This document shows positions 14,001 through 64,000 of a stretch of 64,000 nt of DNA, one piece after another. The position numbers were made by a program, and so were the translations under genes. The stretch's first letter is position 1. Every line of letters begins with the position of its first letter. The stretch is from Xiphias gladius (Eukaryota > Chordata > Actinopteri > Istiophoriformes > Xiphiidae). Location: NCBI RefSeq assembly GCF_016859285.1, contig NC_053418.1, positions 19,555,329 through 19,619,328 on the forward strand, read 5' to 3'. The notes beneath the pieces were generated by a model. It was not told the DNA's origin and ran no database searches. It saw nothing but the letters and a program-made list of their open reading frames with translations.

Positions 14001-15800
14001 TCTTGGTTGGACAAAACATGACACCTGAAGACATCACTTTGGGATTTGGGAAACTGTGTTGGCCATTTTTTCACTATTTTGTGATATGTTATAAATCAAT
14101 ATAAATAAAATCATGGCAGATCAATTGATAATGACAATAATCAGTAGTTGCAGCCCTAAAACTTTATTTATGTAATAATATAAAGTGCCTAATAAATGGG
14201 TAAAAGAGACAACAACACTCAGCAAATTCCATTCTGAACAAAAAGAAAGTAAATAAATGCATAAAAGTCCAATAAAAAAAATTCATACATAGAGGATAAA
14301 AGTGCTTAAAAGTCTCGATCTTACTCCTGTTCCCTTCAGGCAACAAGCTGTCTTCTATTCTGCCTCTGCTCCATCCTGAGTGTCACTCTCTCCCTGAACC
14401 CAACCTGCTCCCGGGGCAGCTCTCCCATGGAGCGGTGGGAATGCACGGAGGCAAGGTCCGCTGGCTTTCCATGGCCTTTGAGTCTGTAAGTCCCTTCATC
14501 TTCCAGCTTTTTATCTTCACGCCTCAAATAGCTGCACGTTTCAGAGCTTAATGCTCTACCTTTCCTCTCCCAAGACCACATACAAGGGGAAATCCTCCTT
14601 TCAGACCTATTCCGACTTCCTTCAGTGGGAGAACTTCATCCAGGAGCAACTCACCAGCCTCCCGCAGTCTTCCGCTCTGCAACGAGGTTTCCAGACCTGT
14701 GAGCACTGGAAGCAGATCTTCATGGAAATCATAGGCAAGTGGACGGTGGCATTTCCTGTAAAAGAGATGGGTTTTTTTTGTTTGTCACGTTTGTAAAAAT
14801 CTGATAAAGCAGTGCGCTGCGGTCTCTTTGTAGGCGTGGAGAGTGCCCTATGGAGTCTGCTGCTGTCTCTGGCCATATGTGTGGCAGCTGTGTCAGTGTT
14901 CACTGCACATCCTCTGCTTTTACTGCCAGTACTCATAACCATTCTAGGTAAGACGCTAAATTGTATATTCTGGTCTGGAAGTGATTTGTTTAGACACTCA
15001 AAACTTGATTTTAAAATTGAATATTCAGGCCTGTGTTGGGATCAGCTGTGTAACTATGAGTCTTTGGCCTTCAACAGGAGTGATCTGTCTGGTGGTGGCA
15101 ATCATGTATTGGCTGGGCTGGGAGATGGGAGCAGTGGAGGCGATTTCTCTGTCTATACTCGTGGGATCTTCAGTGGATTACTGTCTGCACCTGGTGGAGG
15201 GATACCTGCTGGCTGGGGAGACGTTGCCCTCTATGCCTGGTCATAACTCGGTATGGGAGTGTAGATTTTGCTCAGAGCAGCAATTATGAGCGATTAGAAA
15301 ACCTACCACAACACGTTTTCTGTTTACACACATGCTAAAACAAGCTAATGACTAAAATTTGGGTTTATTAAGGTGAGAACTGCCCAGAAGGCTGATGAAT
15401 AGAGAGGAGCGGCTCGTCCCATTAATCCTTGTCTTGTTTGCAGCAACCTTCAGCCGAGAGGCAGAGGCGGACCCTGGAGGCAGTGAACCATGTGGGCGTT
15501 GCCATAGTGTCCAGCGCCGTCACCACAGTGATCTCCACAGTCCCTCTCTTTTTCTGTGTCATTGTGCCTTTTGCCAAGTTCGGCCAGATAGTGGCCATTA
15601 ACACCGCCGTCTCCATTTTGTTCAGCCTGACTGTGACTGTGGCCACGTTGGCGTGCATGGCCCCCCCACACTTCAGCAGACCCTCCAGCGCTGTGCTGAA
15701 GGCCAGCCTGGCCGTGATGGCGGCTGCAGCCTTGGGAGCAGTTCTGTGCTGGGTTGGAGGACAGCTGGGAGTTTCAGCCTGGCAATCAATCAGCACATAA
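8084..15800 (+). CDS. disp3: Dispatched RND transporter family member 3
   Basis: Multi-pass membrane protein of the Patched/Dispatched RND family with a sterol-sensing domain; in mammals it is linked to cholesterol handling and neural differentiation. Exons: 8084-9083, 9194-9413, 9560-9696, 9789-9923, 10556-10716, 10877-11016, 11132-11223, 11347-11511, 11898-12059, 12151-12297, 12387-12523, 12639-12811, 12912-13042, 13358-13542, 13646-13772, 14340-14485, 14575-14734, 14834-14947, 15078-15250, 15444-15800. These give 1353 aa with all phases consistent (human about 1392). The start MDLEDEPLL matches the DISP3 N-terminus, unlike DISP1/2. An acidic stretch (about 17-31) precedes TM1 (about 66-84). 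TM4 carries the RND-type GVDD (498-501); the second half carries GSSVDYCLHLVEGY (Asp1211), matching the equivalent TM10 motif. The large loop before the second bundle has RPDTNLQTL and GAMVFVVFG, both close to mammalian DISP3. It lies downstream of dnm1l and tail-to-tail with bmp1. Confidence 0.94.
9964..10490. mobile_element. MITE-like element with long inverted repeats, in disp3 intron 4
   Basis: The two ends are inverted copies. The left arm (about 10006-10094) reads GCAGAGACTTAATTAGGAAG then GATACCACTC and ATGTCTGTA. The right arm (about 10376-10480) reads the same on the opposite strand, including GAGTGGTATC and ACAGACAT. Internal phrases such as GCTTAGCTTAGCATAAAG are familiar from abundant teleost repeats. 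There is no open frame, so it is non-autonomous. It fills most of the 632-base intron between disp3 exons 4 and 5. Family assignment is from memory. Confidence 0.75.
13846..14158 (+). mobile_element. Non-autonomous teleost repeat (hAT-like MITE family), copy 1
   Basis: AT-rich non-coding repeat in disp3 intron 15. It contains CAACTATTTTGGTAATTGAAT, GGACAAAACATGACA, TTGGGATTTGGGAAACTG and ends AATCAGTAGTTGCAGCCC, phrases typical of a very common fish family. Related copies lie at 26575-26745 and 63766-64000. No coding capacity. Confidence 0.7.
14735..14833 (+). other. disp3: GC-AG intron of disp3 (intron 17)
   Basis: Exon 17 ends ...GAAATCATAG and the intron starts GCAAGT, the classic strong context for a GC donor. 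It ends TTTGTAG before GCGTGGAGAG. Only this junction restores I-I-G-V-E-S-A-L in the correct phase. The nearest GT donor (CCT|GTAAAA, near 14758) leaves the wrong phase for the next exon. Confidence 0.88.
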
Positions 15801-17000
15801 ACACATTGGTCCGTCAACTCACACTGATGTCAGGCAGAGAAGTTCCTCTGCATGCAAAATTATACAAACTCTAAGAACTGTATTTTCCTCCATGTTTAGG
15901 AGGAATATCAGATCAGTAAATTATCTTGTACTTTACAGCACAAAGATGTCACAATCAACTCCATAATTAGAAGTAGCTTGTCATCACAAAAGACTTTTTT
16001 TTCACTTGTATTGATCAGTGGATTGTAAGTATCGGGGGGAAAAAAAACTCACCAGCTGGGTATCTCTACTAAAATATAGTGTAACTGACTATGTGACTCA
16101 TAGTAGTGGGTTGACATGATGATTCAGTTTGAGATTTTTTTTTTGATCTGGCATCGCCCTCAGCCTAGAGGTGGAGATGACTGCGTAACTGAGGAAACAC
16201 TGGGTGAGTCACAGTTTTCACCAGTGAAACGCATTGAGTTGTGAGAAGCCACTGACTTTTCTGTGACCCGTTTTTGTGAACATCAGTAGGGCACTGTGCT
16301 CTGACGTCCGTGAAGATTAGTGTTCACATGATTCATGGCCATCTTGTGAAACATCACATTTGTTAATTTTTTTTTTCTTTTTTCTTTTTCTTTCTTAGGT
16401 GTTTTCTTAATTGTGCATTGGATGTGATTTTCTCAGCCACATTTGTAACACAAGTTGATGTCCTGTGGTGGCTGGATTAAAAGTTGTCTAAGCCAAATTT
16501 ATACTGTGCACAGTTTTGTTAAGCGTAATGTGTGATGTAAATGTCAAGATGCGCTGCTCTCACACATTCAAAACTGAACTTTCGATGCTGCCAGCACATA
16601 TTTGTTCTGAAGAGGTGTGTATGCCAATACTTACCACAAGCTATCATCATCTTTTCTGACCCTTTCACATTTTTATGTCTTAGATCTCAAATTGCTTCAA
16701 GGTCTTTTTGTCGTCACCACCAACTGAACTGACTTCTTGTCAGCTCCTCAGGTGTAACCTCTACACACCCTCCACCACACTTGTAGGCACTCACTGTAAT
16801 CCATTCTCCTATCCTACACTTTAGTGCACCATTCAAATACGCAACAATGCTGGCTCCGATCTGCCCCGCAGTGAAGGTGATTGCCAATTTTCAAACCATC
16901 TAACACAATAACGGTTAGGGAGAGGGGGCTGACTCAATTGCAGTAAGAGCAGTAAATTTCTGTTTTGTGTGTGTGTGTTATTTGCGAATGTCAAATAAAG
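15801..17000 (+). terminator. disp3: disp3 3' UTR with candidate polyadenylation signals
   Basis: No coding sequence follows the TAA at 15798-15800. ATTAAA at 16476-16481 is followed by GT-rich sequence. AATAAA at 16994-16999 follows a GT stretch. Either could end the transcript; the second is the canonical hexamer. Confidence 0.4.
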
Positions 17001-19735
17001 CAGGTGCAGAAAGCCTCGGATCTTTTCCTTTGTGAAAGCACAGCACTCTTTTCTTCTGCATTGTTACATAACAGAGCAGTGGAGCAATGACCTGACATTG
17101 TTTGCTTCCAGTCACATAATTACTGGGAGAGCTACAGACAACACCACATGTCCGGGTGGCTGTCATCAATTATTCATACGGAAAAGCTCAGATTTAACAT
17201 TGAATTGAAGTGCATCAGTGTTTTATGTTGGTTATTAAACAAGAGAAAGTTGTTCTACATACATTAGCCTCCCTGTTCATTGTGATGGAAACAGAAGTGC
17301 GAAGATGTAAACAAATATTTTGAGTGAAAGCAGAAAAACCTTAGTAGACTATTCTGGAGGATTCTCTGTTCATTATTTTACTGAAGCAGCAGCACCAAAT
17401 TCATTATGTTGCAGTAGAAAAATAAAACAAATTGTGTTGCCAATTGTCAGTACATTTTCACGGTCAGTGGAGATTTTTTACAGAGCGAGATCGCATTTTC
17501 TTTCAAATAACAAGTACGTGCAGCTGGTGTGTAAAGAAATAATATTAATTTTATAGGGTAAGATGTTGTGTTTCCTGATCTAGAAATGGCGGAATACAGT
17601 CTGCCCTTGCTGGAGCAAAGACACTAAATTCCTTTCAAGCTCTGAATGATAGTTTCTGCATTAATGTTTTTATTTGGGAATTTGAGTATGGCTTCACTGT
17701 TTTCACTCTTGACTAAAATGAGAAAGGAGACATTTCAGTCTGACATAGATAAATGTGGGAAAGGTACATCAGATTACACAAATCCAAAATACAGGTAATG
17801 CGAATAATCTAAATGATACCCCTCTACTGAGATAACTGAATAAAGATTTGGACTGATATGTCAAATTCTATCATTAAATAAAAAGCTAACTACATCTTTT
17901 AGGAATCTTTATCATTTATTTATGGATGTGAAATATGTTTTGATCCTTTTAAAGTGTATTTACACTTTAACGGTTTCTCACCCTGACCTGTTATATCTGC
18001 ACATATTTAGCACTACTTTTCACTGGGTTAAGTAGAATTAGGGCCCCAATTTCGGTCTTGCCACACTGGCGGTTATTGGCGCAACAATACTTCTCTGCTC
18101 CTCGTGTTTTTATGAAGAACTCGAGGAGCACAACAGACTAGTAATGGATTAATCATTGAGGGAGAGCAAGGTTACATGTAAGGGAATGAATATTTAGCAA
18201 GGTGGAAAAGGAAACACTTTCCTAATGTAAGATGAATAATTGATATTCATATTGGGCTTATATACTTGTTCTATGTGTTTGTTTGGTGTCAGAAATTCCT
18301 CTGAAACCCTTTTCAAACAGAGACCAGTGTGCCATTTAAGTCCTTGGTTCAGTTACTCCGACTCTAATGTCCAGGACTGCAATCAACCAGCAACTCAGTT
18401 GATGCAATGCAGCACATGGTTTAGCTTAACGCATAAAACAGGTTTACGGTAATCAGTTAATACTGTGAACAAAGGTCAGACATCAAAAAGATGTGTCAGA
18501 CTGCTGCAATGTCACACAACATTATTCCCATTGTGTTGAATCAGAAATAAATGGAGAAAAGGAATGAGTGAGCAACATAGTATATTCAACATAGACCAAT
18601 GGCTATACATTTAGAGGCAATTATAGCGCTAATTTCAACAGTACCTTTCCACCTTTACATCATATATGTAATTACTATAACAATAAATACCCAGGCTCAT
18701 TTGGTTCTTGAGAAATACTTCATTGTACCAAGAAAAAGGCATTTTCTCTGGAGAGAAATTATTTTACATCAGAACTGTAAATCAACACTGAAACATAAGT
18801 CATATCTTTATTACCCCATGTTACAGGGCACACACAATGTTCAAGTATGCCTGAGGAACTAAATGGAGCAACTTTTTAAAAAAAAAAAAACAAAAAAAAA
18901 CAATGAAGAATAAGAGATAAAATGCATTTAAAAATAAGTGAACTGGCATTGCATTTCACAAAAATTCATAAGCTCATGATTTTGGAACAATTCACTGTAA
19001 AGTGCTAACTGGTTCGAGCTGAGAAAAGCACATGTTCCCTTTGAAAGATCATACACATTACTTTATACATGGAGGTACAGTAATAGCCAGTCATCAGGCA
19101 AGCAATTACCAACCAGAAGACATGGACCACATTTCATGTATTAGTCCTTTAATAAGATAACTGCTTCCTTAATTTCCTTGTTAATGGTAACAACGAGAAT
19201 CTTGCCACTGGTTGCCAGGACAATGCCAATTACAAATGCTGGTGTTGTCACTGTACAATTTTCCTTCTTTCCTTGTAATTACATGCAATTGACTGACATA
19301 CAGTATCAAAATCTCAAGTCAAGTCCTTCTAATCCTCATATGGATGGGAATCCTTGAACCAAAGGGATGAGTGTGAGGAGAGAAGAGCAATTATTGAGGA
19401 GTGCAGGAAACCTTCCCATACTCCTCCTCCTCTTCCTCTCCTCCCCTCTGGATGTGGTGGGCTGGCCCGACAAAAGCAGGGATCTGTCCAGCTGATGCCT
19501 GCCTTCCTGCAGGTCCTGAGAATCCACTGTTTTTGTTTGTGCCTCTCATTAGGAGGCATGTTTTTAAAAAAAAAAAAAGAAAAAAAAAAAGAAACAAATG
19601 AAAAACAAATATCTGGAGGGGACTGGGTCATTAAATTTTCCCCTACTGTCTGCCTAAAGCAGACATTCACCCTCCCACCCCAATCCTAACCATAAAAAGG
19701 TAAAAACAAGGTGTACTGCAGAATGGCTTTACTCC
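17001..19735. other. Convergent disp3/bmp1 intergenic region
   Basis: About 2.7 kb between two tail-to-tail genes. It holds poly(A) tracts near 18878-18900 and 19566-19590 and no recognisable gene. Part is probably the bmp1 3' UTR, because minus-strand ATTAAA/AATAAA candidates occur (for example + strand TTTAAT near 19147 and TTTATT near 18806). No exon was supported. Confidence 0.45.
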
Positions 19736-19918
19736 TCACAGTCTGTGGGGGGAGCTAGAGCCCCTGGGAGCTGAGGTGCGGTTGGTGGTCTTGCGGCTGT
19801 TCTGTCGTGTCTGATTCATCTTGGTGGCCGAAGGTTTCCGAGCGTCAGGCTGGCGCCTCCCCTGGGGGCCCCTCCGTTTGCCCCTTTGCGCCGCACGGCC
19901 CCTTCCGGCCCCCGCTGG
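19736..19918 (-). other. bmp1: 60-codon open extension after the bmp1 stop codon
   Basis: Directly after the bmp1 TGA (19919-19921) the same frame stays open for 60 sense codons, until TGA at 19736-19738. The stretch is GC-rich, unlike the surrounding AT-rich 3' sequence. It would encode a very basic peptide (17 Arg/Lys of 60), with patches such as RGKRRG and QNSRKTTNR. The stop is followed by C, a leaky context, and overlaps a near-perfect 5' splice site (GTAAGT). It could be ordinary 3' UTR, a readthrough extension or an alternatively spliced segment. Confidence 0.35.
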
Positions 19919-48676
<28,758 letters not shown>

Positions 48677-49720
48677 GATTGTGGTGGGGGAAACGGCGAA
48701 AAGCGAGGGATAAAGGTAAAGGAAGAGAGAGGGACGAGAGAGGGACAGGGGGAAAGAGAGAGAGAGAAGAGTGAGTGAGAAAGAGAAAGAGAGAGAGAGA
48801 GAGAGAAAAAAATGGGAGGTTTTTGGGGGAAACGAGATCCCTCCGGAGGGCGGGTTTTAAATCCAGCCTTTCTCCGGTGTCTCCTTGGCTCAGGGGGAAG
48901 TGATTTCTCTCCGCCAGCCGGAGCTCCGGGCTAGTGCAAGTACTGCCCGAGAAACTTTGAAGATACGGCAGCGCCACAGGGTCGCTGAAAATGCCCTTTT
49001 ACTCGGCGATGCCCGTGTGCATTTTTGTTGCTCCCTAGCCGGTCCATCAGGGGTCCTTGAGGAGCTTAGGAGGGACTATAGTTCGGTTCACTACATCTTA
49101 TGTCTTCGCGAAGAATGAAAATTGAAGTGGTATTTTCTCCTTTGCTGTCACCACAGTCTTACTATCAGGCCTTAATTCAATATTAAATCGACCGAAGTAA
49201 AGATGCCATCATATTTAGCTCCCTGGGGCAGGAGCTTGATAAAAAAAACAAATTGGCCCGTGGCGTTCAGTTTTGACTCCCAGAGCCTGTTATTCACATA
49301 AGTGCGTCGAATTCAAAAGTTTAAGCCAAACTGTATTTACATGACAATTTTGGGTCTTATTATTTTCCGTATCTTTTTACACTTTAATTTAGGTTGTATA
49401 CACCCAAACACCGACCTCAGCTTTCGTTTTTCCTCCTGTAACAAACGAGAGCGCACGAGACAGCCCGGCAGAAACGCGCATTTCTTACGAACCAACCGTT
49501 ACTCTCACGTGCGCACCGGGCCCCGGCCACCACTCTCGCGCTACCGCGAGCGCACGCGCGTGCACGAAACGAACAAACGGAGGGTGCTTGACCTTTCCGG
49601 GAGAGGCTTCGCTCTCGCACAAGGAGTCACGAGCAAGTTGAAGTGGCCGCAGCGCCCCCCCTTGGCAAGTCGCGCAACATTACACGCACTGATTGTAAAT
49701 CGGGAGTAAATAAACGCACG
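48677..49720 (-). promoter_or_regulatory. bmp1: Probable bmp1 5' UTR and CpG-rich promoter region
   Basis: Upstream of the bmp1 ATG the sequence is first purine-rich on the + strand (GA runs 48727-48810), then GC-rich with many CpGs around 48840-48960 and especially 49490-49680 (for example GCGCACGCGCGTGCACG). This is the only CpG-dense stretch in an AT-rich window and is placed as expected for the bmp1 promoter. No TATA box stands out. The transcription start cannot be fixed from sequence alone. Confidence 0.5.
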
Positions 49721-52042
49721 AGATAGGTGTGTATCACGATAGTCTGAGTTTGGCAAAAATGTTCTTCGTTTTATTAATTCATTAATTCTCTGGCAGTGAT
49801 GCCTCAAGTTCCCGATATAACTACAGACCGCTCACCTTAACTTGTAGCCTACATGTATTTATAACATCAATTCAACAATAATTTTTTTACATTAACTATA
49901 ATTACCGACTCATGTTTTTTCTTTTGTAATTTTAGATAAGTATCTGCATGTACACAGATATACACAAAGAGTTACTATTTTTATTATCTAACCTGCGAGT
50001 ATAAATATATTCAAGGTACAGTTCGTTCTGCACCGATGTAGAAGGACAAAGCTGCATTTAAAGTTTTCATTTGACTTGCACTGCTAGTGTAAAGTACAGG
50101 CCATTACTGGCATCAACACAGCACAGTGTATTCAGTACATATTACAGTCAAAGCATATGGTCCTACTTTTAGGCTCCCCCTAAAAGACTTGTATTGGTCT
50201 TTATAATAGGATAATGAAATCTTAGTAGTGATATCAGATGCCGTGAATCTTCTGTTCTTCGGTGTTTATCGAACCGACACCATATCTCAGTGAAGATCAC
50301 TTCACTAAACTGAAATACTCCTCCCAATCTCACCAGATTCCAGACACATCAAGCTCATGTCTGAAGAAAATAACAAAAACTGAACAGCAGTGGAGATTGG
50401 ATGGGAAGACTTCAAATGGACTGCTTGAATATCCACTGGTGCTGATGATGTGAGGCTCTGCCAGCAGCGTTGTTGTTCTTTGTCTAAATGGGATCAGTTA
50501 TCCCGTCCCCGCCTATTATATACAAAACCTGGCCCGTCTGAGAGGAAAGCTATACACTCCTCTCTTTATCTTATCTGAATGCTGCCCATGTGTGGAATTT
50601 AAGACAGGATGTCTGCTGAGATGAGTGGGCTGTATTTATGCTGCTGCTGTAAACACAGCAGTATGACTATCATGCTTGAGAGTAATCTCCTTCATTATAG
50701 TATTTTGAATAAGAGGAGTTACTCAGCTTGCTCAGTACGACAAGTGTTGAACACACAGAACCAAATATTTAGATTAGTTGAATGTTTTCTGGCAAATCAG
50801 TTTTTTTTTGTTTGTTTTTTTACTTTGGCAGTTTCAAACAAAAAAAAGTCAATATACACAGTAGTTTAGGCATTTTAGGCATATCATATAGTGAAGATGT
50901 TTGTCATGGTTAAAGAAAATCTCCACATAAAAAGCAACTATTGTGACAAATTACTATAATAATGATATTACTGTGATACATAATATCAAAGCATTGTCTG
51001 ACATTCAAATTTAATTATCTCACAAATAATGGGGATATTTAGAAATATCCAGTTGTGATATCAAAATGCTCCACACACAAGCTGACATTCCTGTTAATCA
51101 TACTTATCTAGGCCAATGATAAATGAGACGTATTAGAAGTGAGATGATGTCAAAGGAATTTAAACTTAATATACACTCAGAAAAAGCTAAAGACTGCTAT
51201 CTCTTTTTTTCAGTTGTGATGCACTCTAGGTTCATAGTCAGCATCAAAAGTTGCACATCTGTCCTTTTACAGTGGTATTATAGTCCAGGGAGTTGCAGTT
51301 TATCCTCACGATACAATTTCTCCCCTAGAGGATAACATGTCATCATGCTGTATATCTGACTGTCAGAATTTGATCAATAAAGTTAAAGGTGAGAGAAGAG
51401 CACACAGACTGTAGCATTGAGTGCACCATTGCAGCGTGAGCAGATCCAGTACTACCCATCTGTACAAAGAGGTTGTGCATGGTAGCGGCTTAGCCACAAC
51501 TGACAGTGCCTGCCTAGCCTTTTCCAACCATCTCGCCAGGGGAGCCCTCTGGAGGATGTGAGGCAGGTGTTCTGCAGGTTGTGGGGTGGTGTATACATCA
51601 TTACAGGGAGGGTACAGTCTCCTCAGCAGGCTGTGGCTCCCAGATGCCTCTGGCACAGCACCAGCTTACATCAGAGGTGTATCACCACGTGGAAACCGAG
51701 AGCTGAGATTTTCACTGCTGTAAAAGGGCACAGAGAAATTAATCAACTCAAAGTCCAGAAAATGTAATGATAAACCTATTTATATTAAAGTCTTAAGGAC
51801 AAAGAAATGCTTTACAGTACTCATTTGGCTCTATGACTGACAACTTCAGAGTGCATACGGTATCTTCAGTAATAGCACAAATATAATTTTAGCCTAATCA
51901 GATGGACATTGTCAGAAGAGCAGCATCTTTTTGTAATTGGAGGATAACGCTATAGAGCAGCTACTTAATTATTCATTACACCAACATGTGCTACCAAATA
52001 AGATAACAATAAGCAAGCAAATAAAACGTGTCTGTTAGACAC
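49721..52042. other. bmp1-kansl3 intergenic region
   Basis: AT-rich sequence between the bmp1 promoter and the kansl3 stop. Part is the kansl3 3' UTR. A GC-richer patch at about 51390-51720 has an open frame on the minus strand (51363-51656) that resembles no protein I know and may be a repeat remnant. No RNA gene was seen. Confidence 0.4.
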
Positions 52043-63559
<11,517 letters not shown>

Positions 63560-63622
63560 CGTCTTCCTGGGCCCCAAAGGGCCCTGGGAAGGGCTCGACA
63601 ACTCGTGTTAATTGAGGCCAAA
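63560..63622 (-). other. kansl3: 5' UTR part of the first kansl3 coding exon
   Basis: Upstream of the ATG at 63559 the exon reaches a strong acceptor on the minus strand (pyrimidine-rich ...CTTCCCCACCAG|TTTGG), so its 5' edge is 63622. The frame is open upstream but has no other ATG, and vertebrate orthologues start at the same place. The non-coding first exon and promoter lie beyond the right edge. Confidence 0.75.
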
Positions 63623-63765
63623 CTGGTGGGGAAGAGGGGGTGAAATTGATTTATTTTAGAAAACAATGAATTCCTTTCTTCGCTTTCCACCAAGGAACTT
63701 AATGGTTGATTTTACACACGAAGAACAATTTACTCATCATGACATTTACTATGCTGCCTGTGAAA

Positions 63766-64000
63766 ACATTAGTGCCGCAACAAAATGATTATTTTCCTTA
63801 CTGATTAACCTGACGATTATTTTGTCAATTAACCAATTATTCCTTTAGACTATGAAATGTCAGCTGCCTAATCAAACTTCCTACAGCCCAAAGTGACATC
63901 TTGAAATTGTGTAATTTGAGAGTCCATCAACCTAAAACTCAAAGATATATTATAAACCATCATAAGTGACAAAGAAAAGCAGCAACTTCTCACATTTGAG
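63766..64000 (-). mobile_element. hAT-like MITE family, copy 3, cut by the window edge
   Basis: Inverted relative to copies 1 and 2: GCCGCAACAAAATGATTATT, then ATTATTTTGTCAATTAACCA, continuing to ACAGCCCAAAGTGACATCTT and CACATTTGAG, the same family's phrases. In the kansl3 5' intron; continues past 64000. Confidence 0.65.

Noticed and set aside
14948..15077. disp3 intron 18 read through as coding
   Set aside because: 130 nt shifts the frame; splicing restores the conserved transmembrane segment.
49302..49807. Overlapping open frames on both strands in the CpG-rich region
   Set aside because: CpG-rich DNA has few stop codons; the Arg-rich products look like promoter sequence read as protein.
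51363..51656. 97-codon open frame on the - strand, possible retroelement remnant
   Set aside because: I could not match it to any transposon protein; left as unclassified sequence.
63560..63601. Upstream extension of kansl3 beginning [13 protein letters not shown]
   Set aside because: It would need a TTG start; the ATG at 63559 matches the orthologues' start.

Overview
The window is vertebrate nuclear DNA, almost certainly from a teleost fish. The genes are split into many short exons with GT-AG introns, their proteins match vertebrate families closely, and the introns carry fish-type interspersed repeats and long microsatellites. No bacterial or viral gene, rRNA, tRNA or CRISPR array was seen. 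I rebuilt the exons by hand from splice sites, reading phase and remembered family sequences, so boundaries are inferences that transcripts could confirm.

Layout. (1) 141-927, + strand: the last four coding exons of dnm1l (dynamin-1-like, Drp1), followed by a 3' UTR holding 63 GT repeats. (2) 8084-15800, + strand: a complete disp3 (Dispatched family member 3) in 20 coding exons, 1353 aa, with a probable non-coding first exon ending at 4045. (3) 19919-48676, - strand: a complete bmp1/tolloid metalloprotease in 20 coding exons, 972 aa, tail-to-tail with disp3. (4) 52043-63559, - strand: kansl3 (NSL complex subunit 3) in 20 coding exons, 877 aa; its non-coding first exon lies beyond the right edge. 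bmp1 and kansl3 are head-to-tail on the same strand, and a CpG-rich stretch upstream of bmp1 looks like its promoter.

The four genes do unrelated jobs: mitochondrial fission, a sterol-sensing RND-type membrane protein, extracellular procollagen/chordin processing, and chromatin acetylation. They form a neighbourhood, not a pathway. Mobile DNA includes a decayed Tc1-like transposon with doubled terminal repeats in a kansl3 intron, a Penelope-like fragment in a bmp1 intron, a MITE filling a disp3 intron, three copies of one MITE-like family, and a repeat in kansl3 that carries nuclear-receptor-like half sites.

I found no new multi-gene system. The most interesting signals concern transcript and protein variants: a 60-codon basic open frame after the bmp1 stop, a 123-nt stop-free bmp1 intron at the CUB3/EGF2 junction, an alternative kansl3 3' end with its own polyadenylation signal, and a GC-AG intron in disp3.
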